Origin: Rhodospirillales bacterium | GTDB taxonomy: Bacteria > Pseudomonadota > Alphaproteobacteria > Micavibrionales > Micavibrionaceae | NCBI GenBank assembly: GCA_020638285.1 | Contig: JACKIV010000001.1 | Location: forward strand, 496,001-560,000 | Reading direction: 5' to 3' | DNA: 64,000 nt | Shown here: positions 23,479 through 32,482 of the stretch, in pieces | How the letters are laid out: every line of letters starts with the position of its first letter | How positions within the stretch are numbered: position 1 is the first letter of the stretch | Position numbers and translations under genes: made by a program | The notes under the pieces: generated by a model | The model's database searches: none | Told to the model about the DNA's origin: nothing | The model's input: the letters and a program-made list of their open reading frames with translations, nothing else

Positions 23479-25791
23479 ATGCTCTCACGCACACTTGAAC
23501 GCACGCTTCACCGGGCTTTGGCTGCTGCGAATATGCGGCGGCACGAATATGCCACGCTTGAGCATCTTCTTCTGGCCCTGACCGAGGATCAGGACGCGAT
23601 GGCGGTCCTGCGATCCTGCGGCATTGCGCTGCCTGACCTGCGCGACCAGCTTGGCCATTATCTGGATAATGAACTGACGTACCTTGTCACGCCTGCCGTG
23701 GGGGACGCCAAGCCCACCACGGCGTTTCAAAGGGTGCTTCAACGCGCGGCGATCCACGTCCAGTCTTCGGGGCGCGAGGAAGTCACCGGCGCGAATGTTC
23801 TGGTCGCCCTGTTTTCCGAACGGGAAAGCCATGCGGTTTATTTCCTTCAGGAACAGGACATGACCCGCTTTGACGCCGTCAATTACATATCTCATGGAAT
23901 CGCCAAGGTTCCGGGTCAGGCCGAAGCGCCCAAAACACCCACAGGGACCGAGACTCCGGAGGATGAAAAGCCTGTGAAGACGGGCAGCGAGGCGCTGGCC
24001 GCCTATGCCGTCAACCTGAACGAAAAGGCCAAGGCCGGGCGAATCGATCCCCTGATCGGGCGGGTGGCGGAGGTTGACCGCACCATCCAGATTCTCTGTC
24101 GCCGGTCCAAGAATAACCCTTTGTATGTTGGCGATCCGGGCGTTGGAAAGACCGCGATTGCCGAAGGTCTGGCGCGGCGAATTGTTGAAAACGACGTGCC
24201 GGAGGTGTTACAGAACTGCCCGATCTATTCGCTTGATATGGGCTCGCTTCTGGCCGGGACGCGCTATCGCGGCGATTTCGAGGAGCGGGTCAAGGCCGTT
24301 CTGGCAGAGCTGGAAAAGATTCCCGGCGCGATTTTGTTTATCGACGAGATTCATACCATCATCGGCGCGGGCGCCACGAGCGGCGGAGCCATGGACGCCT
24401 CGAACCTACTCAAACCGGCGTTGTCCGGCGGGCGGCTGCGCTGCATCGGGTCCACGACATATAAGGAATACCGGTCTCATTTCGAAAAAGACCGCGCTCT
24501 GGTCCGCAGATTCCAGAAAATCGACGTGTACGAGCCGAGCATTGAGGATTCTATCAAAATCCTGACCGGGATCAAGTCGTATTACGAAAAACACCACAAC
24601 GTGAAATATACGGCGGAGGCGGTGCGCGCAGCGGTGGAGCTTTCGGCCAAATATATCGGCGACCGCAAGCTTCCGGACAAAGCCATTGATATCATTGACG
24701 AAGTGGGCGCGGCTCAGATGCTCCTGCCTCCTGCAAAACGCAAAAAAACCATCGGATTAAAGGACATAGAGGGCGTTGTGGCCGCCATTGCCCGCATTCC
24801 GGCCCGCACGGTTACGCGGGATGATCGCGAATCCCTGCGTACGCTGGAGCGGGATCTGAAAACCCTCGTTTTCGATCAGGACAATGCCATTGAGCAGCTT
24901 TGCGCGGCCATCAAGCTGTCGCGCGCGGGGCTGCGAGAGCCGGAAAAACCCATCGGATGTTATCTGTTTTCCGGCCCCACAGGTGTCGGAAAAACCGAAG
25001 TGGCGCGGCAACTGGCCAAAATTCTGGGCGTTGAAATGGCCCGGTTCGATATGTCCGAATATATGGAACGGCATGCGGTTTCACGCTTGATTGGCGCGCC
25101 GCCGGGCTATGTGGGGTTTGAACAGGGCGGCCAGATGACAGACAAGGTCGACCAGCACCCGCATTGCGTCCTGCTTCTCGATGAAATAGAAAAAGCACAT
25201 CCGGATGTGTTCAATATCCTCCTTCAGGTCATGGACTATGGGAAATTGACGGATAGCAACGGCAAAACCATTGATTTCCGGAATGTGATTCTGATTATGA
25301 CCACGAACGCCGGGGCGTCCCAACTGGCCAAAGCCCCCATCGGGTTTGAGCGCTCCAGCCGCACGGACGACGATCAGGAAGAAATCAAACGCCTGTTCAC
25401 GCCGGAGTTTCGCAACCGTCTGGATGCAACGATTGCTTTTCGTAATCTTGGGCCCGAAACGGTCGTGCGGGTGGTGGACAAATTCATCATGCAGCTCGAA
25501 GCCCAGCTGGCCGACCGAAATGTCACGATTTCCCTGTCCGATTCGGCGCGGGACTGGCTGGCCAAGGCCGGATATGACCCGGCCATGGGCGCACGGCCTC
25601 TGGCGCGTCTCATTCAGGATAAGGTCAAGCGCCCCCTGGCCGAGGAATTACTGTTCGGAAAGTTGGCTACGGGCGGCACCGTCCGGATCGACGTCAAGAA
25701 CAACGCGCTCGCTTTCTCATTCGAGGAAGAACCCCGCCGGAAGAAAGCAGGCAAAAGAGGCGGCTCTGTCCTCACGGTCCCGGAGCGTTGA
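23479..25791 (+). CDS. clpA: ClpA, AAA+ unfoldase of the ClpAP protease
   Basis: ClpA unfolds substrates and feeds them to ClpP. The 770-residue protein has the double Clp N-repeat domain (1-140; MLSRTLERTLHRALAAAN start), a first AAA+ module with GDPGVGKT, a second with SGPTGVGKTE, and IGF in the D2 loop that docks into ClpP, followed by EFRNRLDATIAF. The ATG at 23479 begins the conserved N-domain; an upstream in-frame ATG at 23428 adds 17 unconserved residues. The adaptor gene clpS, usually directly upstream in alphaproteobacteria, is not found in the 260-bp gap or beside it. The 3' end overlaps the convergent lipoprotein gene by 20 bp. Confidence 0.95.
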   Translation: MLSRTLERTLHRALAAANMRRHEYATLEHLLLALTEDQDAMAVLRSCGIALPDLRDQLGHYLDNELTYLVTPAVGDAKPTTAFQRVLQRAAIHVQSSGREEVTGANVLVALFSERESHAVYFLQEQDMTRFDAVNYISHGIAKVPGQAEAPKTPTGTETPEDEKPVKTGSEALAAYAVNLNEKAKAGRIDPLIGRVAEVDRTIQILCRRSKNNPLYVGDPGVGKTAIAEGLARRIVENDVPEVLQNCPIYSLDMGSLLAGTRYRGDFEERVKAVLAELEKIPGAILFIDEIHTIIGAGATSGGAMDASNLLKPALSGGRLRCIGSTTYKEYRSHFEKDRALVRRFQKIDVYEPSIEDSIKILTGIKSYYEKHHNVKYTAEAVRAAVELSAKYIGDRKLPDKAIDIIDEVGAAQMLLPPAKRKKTIGLKDIEGVVAAIARIPARTVTRDDRESLRTLERDLKTLVFDQDNAIEQLCAAIKLSRAGLREPEKPIGCYLFSGPTGVGKTEVARQLAKILGVEMARFDMSEYMERHAVSRLIGAPPGYVGFEQGGQMTDKVDQHPHCVLLLDEIEKAHPDVFNILLQVMDYGKLTDSNGKTIDFRNVILIMTTNAGASQLAKAPIGFERSSRTDDDQEEIKRLFTPEFRNRLDATIAFRNLGPETVVRVVDKFIMQLEAQLADRNVTISLSDSARDWLAKAGYDPAMGARPLARLIQDKVKRPLAEELLFGKLATGGTVRIDVKNNALAFSFEEEPRRKKAGKRGGSVLTVPER

Positions 25792-26197
25792 TGGCTTTTT
25801 GAACGGCTTCGGTTAGTTTGAGGTGGTCGTCGAAGCTTCCCAGAATTTTGCCTTTTTCTTTCCCATAAATATTATCACCGATTCGAAGTTGCTCGATTGC
25901 GGCGGTATAGCTGCCAGAAAATCCGAACGATTCTGCGAATGTGCAGCGATATTCCTTTTCCTCGTCCGACCATCCGTCCGTTTCCACGGCTGTCAAAGTG
26001 ACATTTCTCAGGCTTGGGTCTTGATCGGAGGGGCCGAACGTCCGTTTCTTGATGGTCTTGAGCGTTATGCCTTCGGGCAGAAAAAGTTCGGCGGCGGCGG
26101 TGCATCCCCGGGCCAGACGGGCATCGGCCTGATCCCGGCTTACGCAGGCCGCGAGGGGCAGGGACAGGGCAAACATAAGAAAAATACGGGGGCGCAT
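25772..26197 (-). CDS. Unknown outer-envelope lipoprotein
   Basis: A 141-residue protein with a lipoprotein signal: MRPRIFLMFALSLPLAAC, with the lipobox LAAC placing the lipidated Cys at 18. The mature part holds two further cysteines that may form a disulfide, and no family I recognise. The ATG at 26197 begins the signal peptide; the longer frame upstream is rejected because it buries the signal. The gene converges with clpA and overlaps its last 20 bp. Confidence 0.72.
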   Translation of the reverse strand: MRPRIFLMFALSLPLAACVSRDQADARLARGCTAAAELFLPEGITLKTIKKRTFGPSDQDPSLRNVTLTAVETDGWSDEEKEYRCTFAESFGFSGSYTAAIEQLRIGDNIYGKEKGKILGSFDDHLKLTEAVQKAINAPGP

Positions 26198-26308
26198 TGG
26201 GAAAAACCCTTTTTTGGAGGGGTGAGACGTGGTGTCCCATTCTAGCGTTTTTCCCTTGTTCTGTCGATACTTATCCACATAGCGCGGAGCGGAAAAATAC
26301 GAAAGAGA

Positions 26309-26337
26309 TGGACTTTTCTAATGGGATTGCCTATAAA
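26309..26337 (+). promoter_or_regulatory. Promoter for the alpha/beta hydrolase gene
   Basis: TGGACT (26309-26314), 17 bp, TATAAA (26332-26337) in an AT-rich stretch between divergent genes. The predicted start near 26344 leaves a 72-nt leader before the ATG at 26416. Confidence 0.4.
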
Positions 26338-26415
26338 AACAACACTATTCTTTCGTTTTTACTATATCGGCAGCGCTGTTTTGTGCGCTTGTGCAGCCGG
26401 AGGATCGGAGTTTTA

Positions 26416-27090
26416 ATGCCTGAGATCATCTTTAATGGCCCGGCAGGGCGTCTTGAGGGGCGTTATACCCATTCGAAAACGCCTGGTGCGCCTCTGGCTT
26501 TGGTTCTTCATCCGCACCCGGAGCAGGGCGGGTCCATGAATAATCGCGTTACGCACGCGATGTTTCAAACGATGGTCCAGCGAGGGTTTTCCACACTACG
26601 GTTCAATTTTCGGGGAGTGGGGCGCTCTCAGGGCGCATTTGACCGGGGCGAGGGGGAATTGTCCGATGCTGCGGCGGCGCTGGACTGGATTCAGGATCTC
26701 AATCCGAATGCGCCGCATGTCTGGGTTGCCGGATTTTCTTTCGGGGCGTGGATCGGGATGCAACTCCTCATGCGCCGTCCCGAAATCCGGGGGTTTATTT
26801 CGGTGGCGCCTCCGGCCAATATTTACGATTTTACCTTTCTCGCCCCCTGTCCGTCTTCGGGCCTTATCATTCACGGAAGCCGGGACAGCATCGTTCCCGA
26901 ATCGGCGGTCGAAAAGCTCGTTCAGCGCCTGCGCGCCCAGCGCGGAATCAAGATTGATTACCGCGTTATTGATGAAGCTTCACATTTTTTCAACAATCAC
27001 GTTGATTTTTTGGTCGCAAACATGCATGATCACATGAACAGCATCGGTGGTGGTACCAAGGTTCAGGTGGAACTTTCGGAGGCTGCCTGA
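26416..27090 (+). CDS. Alpha/beta hydrolase (COG2945 type)
   Basis: Serine hydrolase of 224 residues. The nucleophile elbow is GFSFG at 106-110 (Ser108); the acid is probably the Asp of HGSRDSIVP and the base His that of DEASHFF. The N-terminal LHPHPEQGGSMNNRV motif is characteristic of this small cytoplasmic hydrolase group, whose natural substrates are unknown. GGAGGATCGGAG precedes the ATG at 26416, which is chosen over a long in-frame extension covering the promoter region. Confidence 0.85.
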   Translation: MPEIIFNGPAGRLEGRYTHSKTPGAPLALVLHPHPEQGGSMNNRVTHAMFQTMVQRGFSTLRFNFRGVGRSQGAFDRGEGELSDAAAALDWIQDLNPNAPHVWVAGFSFGAWIGMQLLMRRPEIRGFISVAPPANIYDFTFLAPCPSSGLIIHGSRDSIVPESAVEKLVQRLRAQRGIKIDYRVIDEASHFFNNHVDFLVANMHDHMNSIGGGTKVQVELSEAA

Positions 27091-27187
27091 TCTGAATGCT
27101 TCGGGTTTTCAGAGTTTTCCTTTGAGAAACGTGCCAATCCTGAAAATCAGGGGGCATTATAAAAAAAGACAGGGAGGATGTTCGGTC

Positions 27188-27580
27188 ATGACTGAGGGGA
27201 TGTTTGCTTTCGAAATTGTTCATGCTATTGCTGAAGTGGTTCAGCGCCACGGCCAGCATGACTTCCCTTCCGATGAGACCGGTACTTTTACACGCATTGC
27301 TACGCTTTGCGGGCTTACGGTTTATTTTGACGGACGAGCGATCAAGAGAATCAAGGCCCATGATATGGACCTTCATTGTGAAACATCTCCCTCTGTTATT
27401 GGTCAAACGGCCCGCCTTAGATCCCGCTCTCCTTTGTCTTTCCGTTTTCTGAGCGGTTCCGCCAATCATCTGGACAAGTGGTATAAACAACTTCTCCAGT
27501 TTGATCGTTTTTTTGAGCCTGCCCGCCCCGTTATGTCGATGCCTGTTGCACGTCCCGATTCTTTTGCTCAGGCGGCCTGA
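27188..27580 (+). CDS. Unknown 130-residue protein
   Basis: Unrecognised small soluble protein. Visible features are an N-terminal amphipathic helix (FEIVHAIAEVVQRHG), a segment LCGLTVYFDGRAIKRIKAH that could be a strand-turn-helix, and a basic C-terminal half. GGGAGG lies 10 nt before the ATG at 27188. It follows the hydrolase gene and converges on the P-type ATPase gene. There is no membrane segment or signal. Confidence 0.55.
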   Translation: MTEGMFAFEIVHAIAEVVQRHGQHDFPSDETGTFTRIATLCGLTVYFDGRAIKRIKAHDMDLHCETSPSVIGQTARLRSRSPLSFRFLSGSANHLDKWYKQLLQFDRFFEPARPVMSMPVARPDSFAQAA

Positions 27581-27604
27581 TTTTACCTCCGGTCATGCCA
27601 TTTT

Positions 27605-30244
27605 TCAGATTCTTCGGTTGGGAGGATGTCTTCCGTCCCACCATTTTTCGAGTTCCATGACCACAGACAGGCTTGATGCGGCAGCCAGAAGCCAGAGCCA
27701 CTCCGTCAGGGTCACGGGTGAAATGTGCAGCGCTTCGGACAGTCCCGGCGTGTACATCGCGGCGATATGGAGACCTTGAGCGGCAAGGATGCCCAGAATC
27801 AAGAGCGGATTGCTCCGGAAACTCTGGCGAAAAATAGAGTGGCGTTCGGAACGTGCGTTCAGACACTCGAAATTTTCAAACAGAACAACAAGCAAGAGGA
27901 CGAGGTTTCGGGCCTGCGTCTCGTCATAACCATATTCCAGCAACCCCCGGAAAGCTGCAAAACTCCCCACGCCGATCACAAGCATGGAATGAATGATGCG
28001 TCGGCGCATGATCCGGTCGAAAATCGGTTCCCCGGGTCTGCGCGGAGGCAACTCCAACTCGTCGCCTTCGGCTTTTTCGCAAACCAGCGCCACGGATTGG
28101 ATACCATTTGTCACCAGATTGAGCCACAAAAGCTGAATTGCAAAAAGAGGCATCGGCATCCCGCTGACCATCGCAAGCAAAAAGAGAAGGACCTCCGCTG
28201 CCCCTGTCGCAATCGACATGAAGATGACCTTGCGGATATTGGCATAAGACACGCGCCCTTCGCGGATTCCGGCTACGATCGAGGCGAAATTATCGTCGGT
28301 TAGAATAATATCGGCGCTTTCGCGGGCCACGTCGGTTCCCTTTCGCCCCATGGCCACGCCCACATGCGCGTGACGCAGGGCCGGGGCGTCGTTAACCCCG
28401 TCTCCGGTCACGGCTACGAAATGCCCGTTGCGAGACAGAGACAAAACAATGGCGAGTTTCTGTGCCGGTTCCACCCGCGCATAAATCCGCGCTCGCCGGG
28501 TCAGAGTATCCAGCGTGCCGGATTCCTCGGCCTTGCGCACCTGCGCGCCTGTGACGATCTGATCGTCGTCCACTTTAAGGCCGGCGTGCCGCGCGATGAC
28601 TGCGGCTGTTCCCGGATCGTCGCCCGTAATCATGACGATATCCACCCCCGCTGCGCGGCAGGCGCGGATGGCCTCGGGGACTTCGGGGCGGACGGGGTCG
28701 CGCATGCCTGCCATTCCCAGAAAGGTCAGATTGACAAGGTGCCGATGATCGTATCCGTCCTGATTTTTCGTGTCTGCGCCGATCTGTCCTTGTGCAAAAG
28801 CGAGAACTTTCAGACCCTGTGCGGTAAGGGAATCCTTTTGGGACAGCAGGAAATTCCGATCCACCGGAACGCACGCGCCGTCCACATCCATCGAATCGCA
28901 CATGGCGATCAAGGCTTCCGGTGCGCCCTTGACGAAGACCAGAATCGAATTGTCTTCGCCTTCGTGAAAGGACGCCGCATATTGAAGATCTGATTCATAA
29001 GGGATGCGCGAAACCAGAGGCCATGTGGCCCGGATATCGTCTCCGTGAATGCCCCCTTTGTGTGCGGCGGTCAGGAGCGCCACATCGACTGTGTCTCCGA
29101 TTCCCCGCCAGCCTTGCGTTTCCTTTGTCAGATGACCTTCGTTCGGGAGCGCAGCCGCGCGCAACAGTCGAGCCAGCCGGGCGTCATTTCTACAGGCTCC
29201 GGGATCGCTTTCCGGGGTCGGAAAGATCTGGCATGCTTCAATATCTTGTCCTGTTTCGCACAGGAAAGCTGCGCCGTCGGGGAGAAGAATATCCGTGACC
29301 GTCAATTCATTCATGGTCAGGGTGCCTGTCTTGTCTGTCGCGATCATGGTGCAAGAACCAAGCGATTCCACTGCGGGCATGTTGCGCACGATCACGTTGA
29401 CCTGTGCCATGCGCCGCATGCCGATGGCCAGTGCCACAGAAATTGCAACCGGGAGTCCTTCGGGGATGGCGCTCACGGCCAGAGCCACCGACATCATGAA
29501 TAAATCGACATAGGGCATATCCCGAAACAGCCCGATCGTTACAAAAAATGCGATGGAGACTCCTACTGCTGCTGCGATGTTACGGGTAAATCGCGCCATG
29601 CGGATTATCAGAGGTGGTTGAGAATGGGGGCGGCGGGCAATCTGCGCCGCGATTTTTCCGATCTCGGTTCCAAGACCCGTCGCCACGACCCTGCCTTGTC
29701 CGCGCCCGCGCACGACGATGGAACCGGCAAAGGCGCTTTGGCCGGAAGATTTCCGGACGGGGGCCGATTCGCCTGTTAAAAGAGATTCGTCGCATTGCAG
29801 ATCCACGCTTTCAATCAGATCCAGATCCGCCGGGACGCGCGCTCCGGCTTCGAGCAATACCAGATCTTCCGGGACAATCGTTCTGGCGTCGATATCCCGC
29901 TCTGTGCCGTCGCGCAAAACCGTCGCGTGGGGCTGGGTCAGTGCCTTGAGGGCGTTTGCGGCCTGTCCGGCGGAATATTCCTGAAATGCGCCGACAAGCC
30001 CATTGACAAGCAAAACGATGCCAATGAACAGGGCGTCTTCCATATCCTTCAGGACAAGGGACACCAGCGCTGCAGCCAGAAGAATATAGATAAGAGGGTT
30101 GAGAAACTGCCGCAAAAACACGCGGACGAAAGAAGGTGGAACGGGCTCAGGCAGGGCGTTCGGTCCATGCGCGGCCAGAGTCTGTGCCGCTTGCTCAGAT
30201 GTCAGGCCGGAGTTTCGGTGGGCATCGTTTGTGAGAAGAGGCAT
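27605..30244 (-). CDS. P-type cation-transporting ATPase (P2 type)
   Basis: Ion pump of 879 residues with the complete P2 architecture: N-terminal cation ATPase domain, A-domain TGES at 157-160, M4 motif PEGLP at 261-265, phosphorylated Asp304 in DKTGTLT, hinge TGDGVNDAP, and six C-terminal helices. The M4 PEGLP and the M6 segment NLVTNGIQSV point to calcium- or related cation export rather than heavy-metal (P1B) transport; the exact ion is not settled because the usual M6 Asp after NLVT is Asn. It probably shares direction but not a transcript with the EAL gene, whose stop lies 71 bp upstream. Confidence 0.87.
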   Translation of the reverse strand: MPLLTNDAHRNSGLTSEQAAQTLAAHGPNALPEPVPPSFVRVFLRQFLNPLIYILLAAALVSLVLKDMEDALFIGIVLLVNGLVGAFQEYSAGQAANALKALTQPHATVLRDGTERDIDARTIVPEDLVLLEAGARVPADLDLIESVDLQCDESLLTGESAPVRKSSGQSAFAGSIVVRGRGQGRVVATGLGTEIGKIAAQIARRPHSQPPLIIRMARFTRNIAAAVGVSIAFFVTIGLFRDMPYVDLFMMSVALAVSAIPEGLPVAISVALAIGMRRMAQVNVIVRNMPAVESLGSCTMIATDKTGTLTMNELTVTDILLPDGAAFLCETGQDIEACQIFPTPESDPGACRNDARLARLLRAAALPNEGHLTKETQGWRGIGDTVDVALLTAAHKGGIHGDDIRATWPLVSRIPYESDLQYAASFHEGEDNSILVFVKGAPEALIAMCDSMDVDGACVPVDRNFLLSQKDSLTAQGLKVLAFAQGQIGADTKNQDGYDHRHLVNLTFLGMAGMRDPVRPEVPEAIRACRAAGVDIVMITGDDPGTAAVIARHAGLKVDDDQIVTGAQVRKAEESGTLDTLTRRARIYARVEPAQKLAIVLSLSRNGHFVAVTGDGVNDAPALRHAHVGVAMGRKGTDVARESADIILTDDNFASIVAGIREGRVSYANIRKVIFMSIATGAAEVLLFLLAMVSGMPMPLFAIQLLWLNLVTNGIQSVALVCEKAEGDELELPPRRPGEPIFDRIMRRRIIHSMLVIGVGSFAAFRGLLEYGYDETQARNLVLLLVVLFENFECLNARSERHSIFRQSFRSNPLLILGILAAQGLHIAAMYTPGLSEALHISPVTLTEWLWLLAAASSLSVVMELEKWWDGRHPPNRRI

Positions 30245-30315
30245 GGAAGAAATGTTCCTCGAATTCCTTTTACTCTAGATGATTTTACGGCAGGGCGCGA
30301 CAGGGGATTTTTCGA

Positions 30316-31950
30316 TCATGCCAGTCCGAAGGTCTTTCGGTCAGGCTTGTATTCGGGTTTGGCTTTCGGTGAAGCAAAAAGATGACCTTGTCCCAGTTGT
30401 GCGCCCATGTGGCGCATGCGATAGGCCTGACCTTCATCCTCGATCATTTCAGCAATAACCTTGATGTCCAGATCTCTCGCGCGTGCGATGAGATTTCGCA
30501 CTCGATCCGCCTCGCGGGTCATGGTCTGGGCTCTGTGGACGTGCGGGCCGTCGATTTTCAGGTAATTGACGGGCAGGTGCTGGAGGCTGGTCATGAAGGC
30601 GGCGCTGAGTCCGAAATCGTCGAGACTGATTCCCACGCCGGAGGATTGGAGGTCTTTGACGATTTTGGAGATTCGTTCCAGTCCTGCGGATTTTTCCGGA
30701 ACGGTGATTTCTAAAATCAGGCGGGGCGTCAGCGGGGCATGTTTTTTTAACATCTCCTGAAGTTTCAAAACAAAAGCATCGCTTTCGATGGAAATCGGGG
30801 ACAGGTTAACCGAAAAACGGGTTCTTTGTCCGCCGGATTTGTAGTGCAGATAATTGATAACGCGCTCGAAAACCGCCAGATCGAAATCCTCGGCTAATCC
30901 GATGTCTTCTCCGAACGACACCCACTCGATGGCCGCCGGATCGTCCAGAAAGCGGGAGAGAATCTCGAAATGATCGGCTTCGCGCGTGGTCAGATCGACA
31001 ACGGGCTGGAAACACAGCTCGTATCGTTGCTGGTCGATCATGGTGCGGAACTGTCCGACTTTCCCGGCGTTTTCGGTCAGATATTCATCAAAGGCGGTTT
31101 GAAGGCTTTTGATCTCGCTTTCGTTTCCCCGGCGCTCGAATTCATTGACGGTATAGATAAGGGCTTTGGCCGTTTCGCGCTCGGTCATTTTTTTCAGGTC
31201 TGCCCGGACGGTGCGTGCGCGCAGGGGCATGCGGACGGTTTTTGCGCTCAGTCTGTCAAGCTGCCGCCGGAATTCGCTCATGTCCAGATCCACGCCGTGG
31301 AGAATGCCAAACCGTCCGCGTCCGATGGCTCCACCGCTTTGCCCGTCCACGGACCGGGCGGCCAGAAACGGCGTGACGACGGTGCTGAGTTCCCGCCAGA
31401 GGGTTTCGTCTTCCTGAAGTTTGGTCCGTTCCGGACCGCCGACATCCAGCAAGGTCAGGGCGATTTCCTGTCCCAGAGAGCGGGCAAGGGCTACGGCTTC
31501 GCGGGCGGCTTCGACGAATCCACCCTTTCCGATGATGATTCCGGCTTCGGCATTGGCCGAGATCGTCTCGCCGATTCGGGCCATCAGAACGCTGGTAAAG
31601 CCCAGTGCGAGATAGAAAACGGAGGATTCGGGCAGAGTGATTCCATTGACAACGGCCTTGCGGTCCGCGCCCAGAGACTCATCAAGTGTAACAAGCAAGG
31701 GCCCGCATCGCTGGACCGGGCGGGCGCGGGTTCGCAGCGATTCGAGCAAGGGGCGGTCGTGTTCGGCAAACAGGCTGAGCCATTCGCGGTCGACGAGCGA
31801 ACTGGCTTCCGCTCCGGTCACTCCTTTGATGGCACCCAGAGCATAGGAAACCCGTCCCTCGACACTTATTTCCAGAAGGAGATCTGCGGACGCAAAGGCA
31901 AAGGCCAGAAACCGGTCCCTCTGGGCCTTCAGTGAATGGTCGTCGGTCAT
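30316..31950 (-). CDS. PAS / degenerate GGDEF / EAL protein
   Basis: A 544-residue c-di-GMP-related protein. Residues about 10-80 look like a PAS sensor. Residues about 130-270 look like a GGDEF domain whose active motif is GRGRF, so it cannot make c-di-GMP. The C-terminal 250 residues form an EAL domain. Its EAL motif reads EIL, and the metal and base residues are mostly present (SVNLS, ILEIT, DDFG, LKID, AEMIE, QGHLF). Loop 6 after DDFG is altered (LSAAF in place of TGYSS), so activity may be reduced or it may be a c-di-GMP sensor. The ATG at 31950 is chosen; the frame continues far upstream but through an AT-rich promoter region. It diverges from a small XRE gene. Confidence 0.78.
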   Translation of the reverse strand: MTDDHSLKAQRDRFLAFAFASADLLLEISVEGRVSYALGAIKGVTGAEASSLVDREWLSLFAEHDRPLLESLRTRARPVQRCGPLLVTLDESLGADRKAVVNGITLPESSVFYLALGFTSVLMARIGETISANAEAGIIIGKGGFVEAAREAVALARSLGQEIALTLLDVGGPERTKLQEDETLWRELSTVVTPFLAARSVDGQSGGAIGRGRFGILHGVDLDMSEFRRQLDRLSAKTVRMPLRARTVRADLKKMTERETAKALIYTVNEFERRGNESEIKSLQTAFDEYLTENAGKVGQFRTMIDQQRYELCFQPVVDLTTREADHFEILSRFLDDPAAIEWVSFGEDIGLAEDFDLAVFERVINYLHYKSGGQRTRFSVNLSPISIESDAFVLKLQEMLKKHAPLTPRLILEITVPEKSAGLERISKIVKDLQSSGVGISLDDFGLSAAFMTSLQHLPVNYLKIDGPHVHRAQTMTREADRVRNLIARARDLDIKVIAEMIEDEGQAYRMRHMGAQLGQGHLFASPKAKPEYKPDRKTFGLA

Positions 31951-32067
31951 CGAAAACACCGTTCCAGAAGCGCTTTCCTGCCGTTTCGGCGTCGAAAAGG
32001 CTGGGCTCAAGATTTGAGTATGCAGGAATTTTATTATTTTTTTATAAAACAGCGTGCGGCATCCGCA

Positions 32068-32095
32068 TTGACTTCTAAAAAACATCATATATAAT
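32068..32095 (+). promoter_or_regulatory. Strong vegetative promoter of small XRE gene
   Basis: TTGACT (32068-32073), 16 bp, TATAAT (32090-32095), a near-consensus promoter inside a very AT-rich stretch. Transcription would start near 32102, 38 bp before the ATG at 32140. The same AT-rich region also lies just upstream of the divergent EAL gene. Confidence 0.6.
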
Positions 32096-32139
32096 TTTAT
32101 AAAATTAAATGAATTTTTTCGCGCAGAGATGTCCGGTCT

Positions 32140-32373
32140 ATGGAAAGCAAGGTCGACAGACAGATTGGAAAGAACCTCAAACGGCTGCGCCGGGAATCGG
32201 GGTTTGCTCTGGTCGACGTGGCGCGGGCGCTGGGTGTGAGTTATCAACAGGTTCAGAAATACGAAACGGGCCGCAATCGTATTTCTGCGGCAAAACTGTA
32301 TCTTCTCAAAGGTTTGTACGACGTTCCATATGGGGCGTTTTTTGAGGGGATTCCATACGTGAAAACGATGTGA
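32140..32373 (+). CDS. Small XRE-family regulator
   Basis: A 77-residue protein that is little more than a Cro/C1 helix-turn-helix. VGKNLKRLRRESGF-like N-terminal helices are followed by the recognition region VSYQQVQKYETGRNRISAAKL. This QQIQKYE-type sequence is the common alphaproteobacterial small regulator family. It is driven by a near-consensus promoter and lies divergent to the PAS/EAL gene, which it might control; that is inference. polA follows 109 bp later. Confidence 0.8.
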   Translation: MESKVDRQIGKNLKRLRRESGFALVDVARALGVSYQQVQKYETGRNRISAAKLYLLKGLYDVPYGAFFEGIPYVKTM

Positions 32374-32482
32374 AATCCTATGCCAAACCAATCGATTTTG
32401 AGACGAGGAACAAGGCAACGATGGATCAAAATAAAGGGGGCAGGCTATTATAACCCTCTGGACGTCGCGCGTTGCATGGGCC

